Assembly (NCBI GenBank): GCA_020848315.1
Contig: JADLAH010000286.1
Location: 1-6,600, forward strand
Source of the DNA: Chitinophagales bacterium
GTDB taxonomy: Bacteria > Bacteroidota > Bacteroidia > Chitinophagales > JADIYW01
Direction: 5' to 3'
Length of the DNA: 6,600 bases
Shown: positions 6,101 to 6,600 of the stretch, piece by piece
Layout: every line of letters starts with the position of its first letter
How positions within the stretch are numbered: the stretch's first letter is position 1
The notes under the pieces: model-generated
What the model was told of the DNA's origin: nothing
The model's input: only the letters and a program-made list of their open reading frames with translations
The model's database searches: none
Made by a program: the position numbers and the translations under genes

Positions 6101-6496
6101 CTACTGTTTACATTCATCAATAACTTTTTCTTGAGTAGCATCAATAGTTTCACCTAATACATATCTATATCCAACTTTTCTCGCTTCGTCTAAAACCTTA
6201 TCCCTCACAATAGCATAATCAACTTTGTTGCCATATGTACTAAATACTGCTCTTACAATTGCACTTCCATATTCTTTATCTTTCAATTCTTTAACAATAT
6301 GAATACCACCAGCTACCCCTTCTAACGCATTACTAAGAGGATAAAAAAATGCGGCAACTGGTTCTGCACCAACCGCTGCTGATGCTAATCCAACTTTTTT
6401 AGATGCAGATCCTGCTTTTTCTAATACAGGTGCCACCTCTTTATCCCTGCCCTCAACAGGTGTTATCACCTGGTGACTATAGCCCTGATTTCGCAT
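6101..6496 (-). CDS. 131-aa protein, possible orphan C-terminal tip of a polymorphic toxin
   Basis: This protein has no family I can name with certainty. Residues 20-35 are a charged helix (KEVAPVLEKAGSASKK). Residues 35-68 are rich in Gly, Ala and hydrophobics (LASAAVGAEPVAAFFYPLSN then EGVAGGIHIV), too interrupted by Glu, Pro and Asn for an obvious single membrane helix. Residues 69-131 are charged and helical, ending in IDECKQ. Gly/Ala-rich stretches followed by a compact charged domain are common just before and within the C-terminal tips of RHS and similar toxins, and a small membrane protein lies 6 bp downstream as an immunity gene would. There is no signal peptide and no recognised catalytic motif. 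The frame continues upstream of ATG 6496 for 12 codons without another ATG, to a stop at 6533-6535, so the gene may be a tip cut from a larger parent or an independent small gene. It is clearly more AT-rich than murB, suggesting transfer. Confidence 0.55.
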   Translation of the reverse strand: MRNQGYSHQVITPVEGRDKEVAPVLEKAGSASKKVGLASAAVGAEPVAAFFYPLSNALEGVAGGIHIVKELKDKEYGSAIVRAVFSTYGNKVDYAIVRDKVLDEARKVGYRYVLGETIDATQEKVIDECKQ

Positions 6497-6600
6497 GACA
6501 TAAATATAAAAATAAATCGCATCATTTAAGATTTATTTTCTTTCGATTTCGATGCAGTTGGTTAATGTTCTGCTTTGTGCAAGGTGGCAGGTGACGCTGC
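6497..6600. other. Region upstream of the minus-strand cassette
   Basis: The first 45 bases are strongly AT-rich, and the last 50 or so return to a composition like the core genes. On the minus strand, an out-of-frame ATG pair at 6520-6525 opens a 19-codon frame (6466-6525) that begins MMRFIFIFMSC, like the start of a lipoprotein signal peptide, and overlaps the start of the 131-aa gene. On the plus strand, a frame from ATG 6552 is open to the window end. No firm gene or promoter can be called here. Confidence 0.3.

Noticed and set aside
6457..6472. CAGGTG-TTAT-CACCTG, a perfect 6-bp hairpin within the start of the 131-aa gene
   Set aside because: The stem is short and lies in coding sequence; a hairpin of this size arises easily by chance, and no link to regulation is visible.
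6501..6508. Minus-strand TATATTTA as promoter of the 131-aa gene
   Set aside because: It lies only 4 bp before the ATG at 6496, so transcription would start inside or after the start codon.
6552..6600. Plus-strand frame from ATG 6552 (MQLVNVLLCARWQVTL) open to the window edge
   Set aside because: Only 16 codons are visible, with no promoter or recognisable motif; it could be non-coding.

Overview
The window reads as chromosomal DNA of a Bacteroidota (Bacteroidetes) bacterium. Evidence seen: a batC-batD-batE cluster of the Bacteroidetes aerotolerance type, coding genes that mostly lack clear Shine-Dalgarno sites, and candidate promoters of the Bacteroidetes TAnnTTTG type. Chitinophagales is a guess from style, not something the sequence proves.

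Left part (1-2990): three tightly overlapping plus-strand genes. These are the 3' end of batC (TPR protein with a Gln-rich tail, cut by the window edge), complete batD (signal peptide, beta-rich periplasmic domains, one membrane anchor, cytoplasmic tail) and complete batE (signal peptide or anchor, two TPRs, two membrane segments, SH3-like C-terminus). The overlaps (TAATG at batC/batD; batE starting inside the end of batD) indicate one translationally coupled operon. Its upstream members in other genomes (moxR, batA, batB) would lie left of the window.

Middle part (2991-5576): a 489-aa exported TPR protein with a segment resembling the Iml2/TTC39 family, then murB (UDP-N-acetylenolpyruvoylglucosamine reductase) with all its catalytic residues visible. 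Each is preceded by a plausible promoter.

Right part (5577-6600): the character changes. A perfect TATCTTTG promoter element runs into a cluster of three hairpins. Two of them share a TGC triloop and an unpaired A at the same place, with different but still pairing arms, and they bracket a 141-bp AT-rich insert with its own 12-bp inverted repeat. Next, on the minus strand, is a very AT-rich two-gene cassette. It holds a 131-aa protein (orphan C-terminal-tip-like, with a Gly/Ala-rich hydrophobic stretch) and, 6 bp downstream, a 58-aa two-helix membrane protein that is easy to miss because of its size. The arrangement resembles a displaced polymorphic-toxin tip with its immunity gene, but no catalytic motif is recognised, so this remains inference. 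The cassette and the hairpin cluster are the most interesting part of the window; the rest is ordinary core genome.
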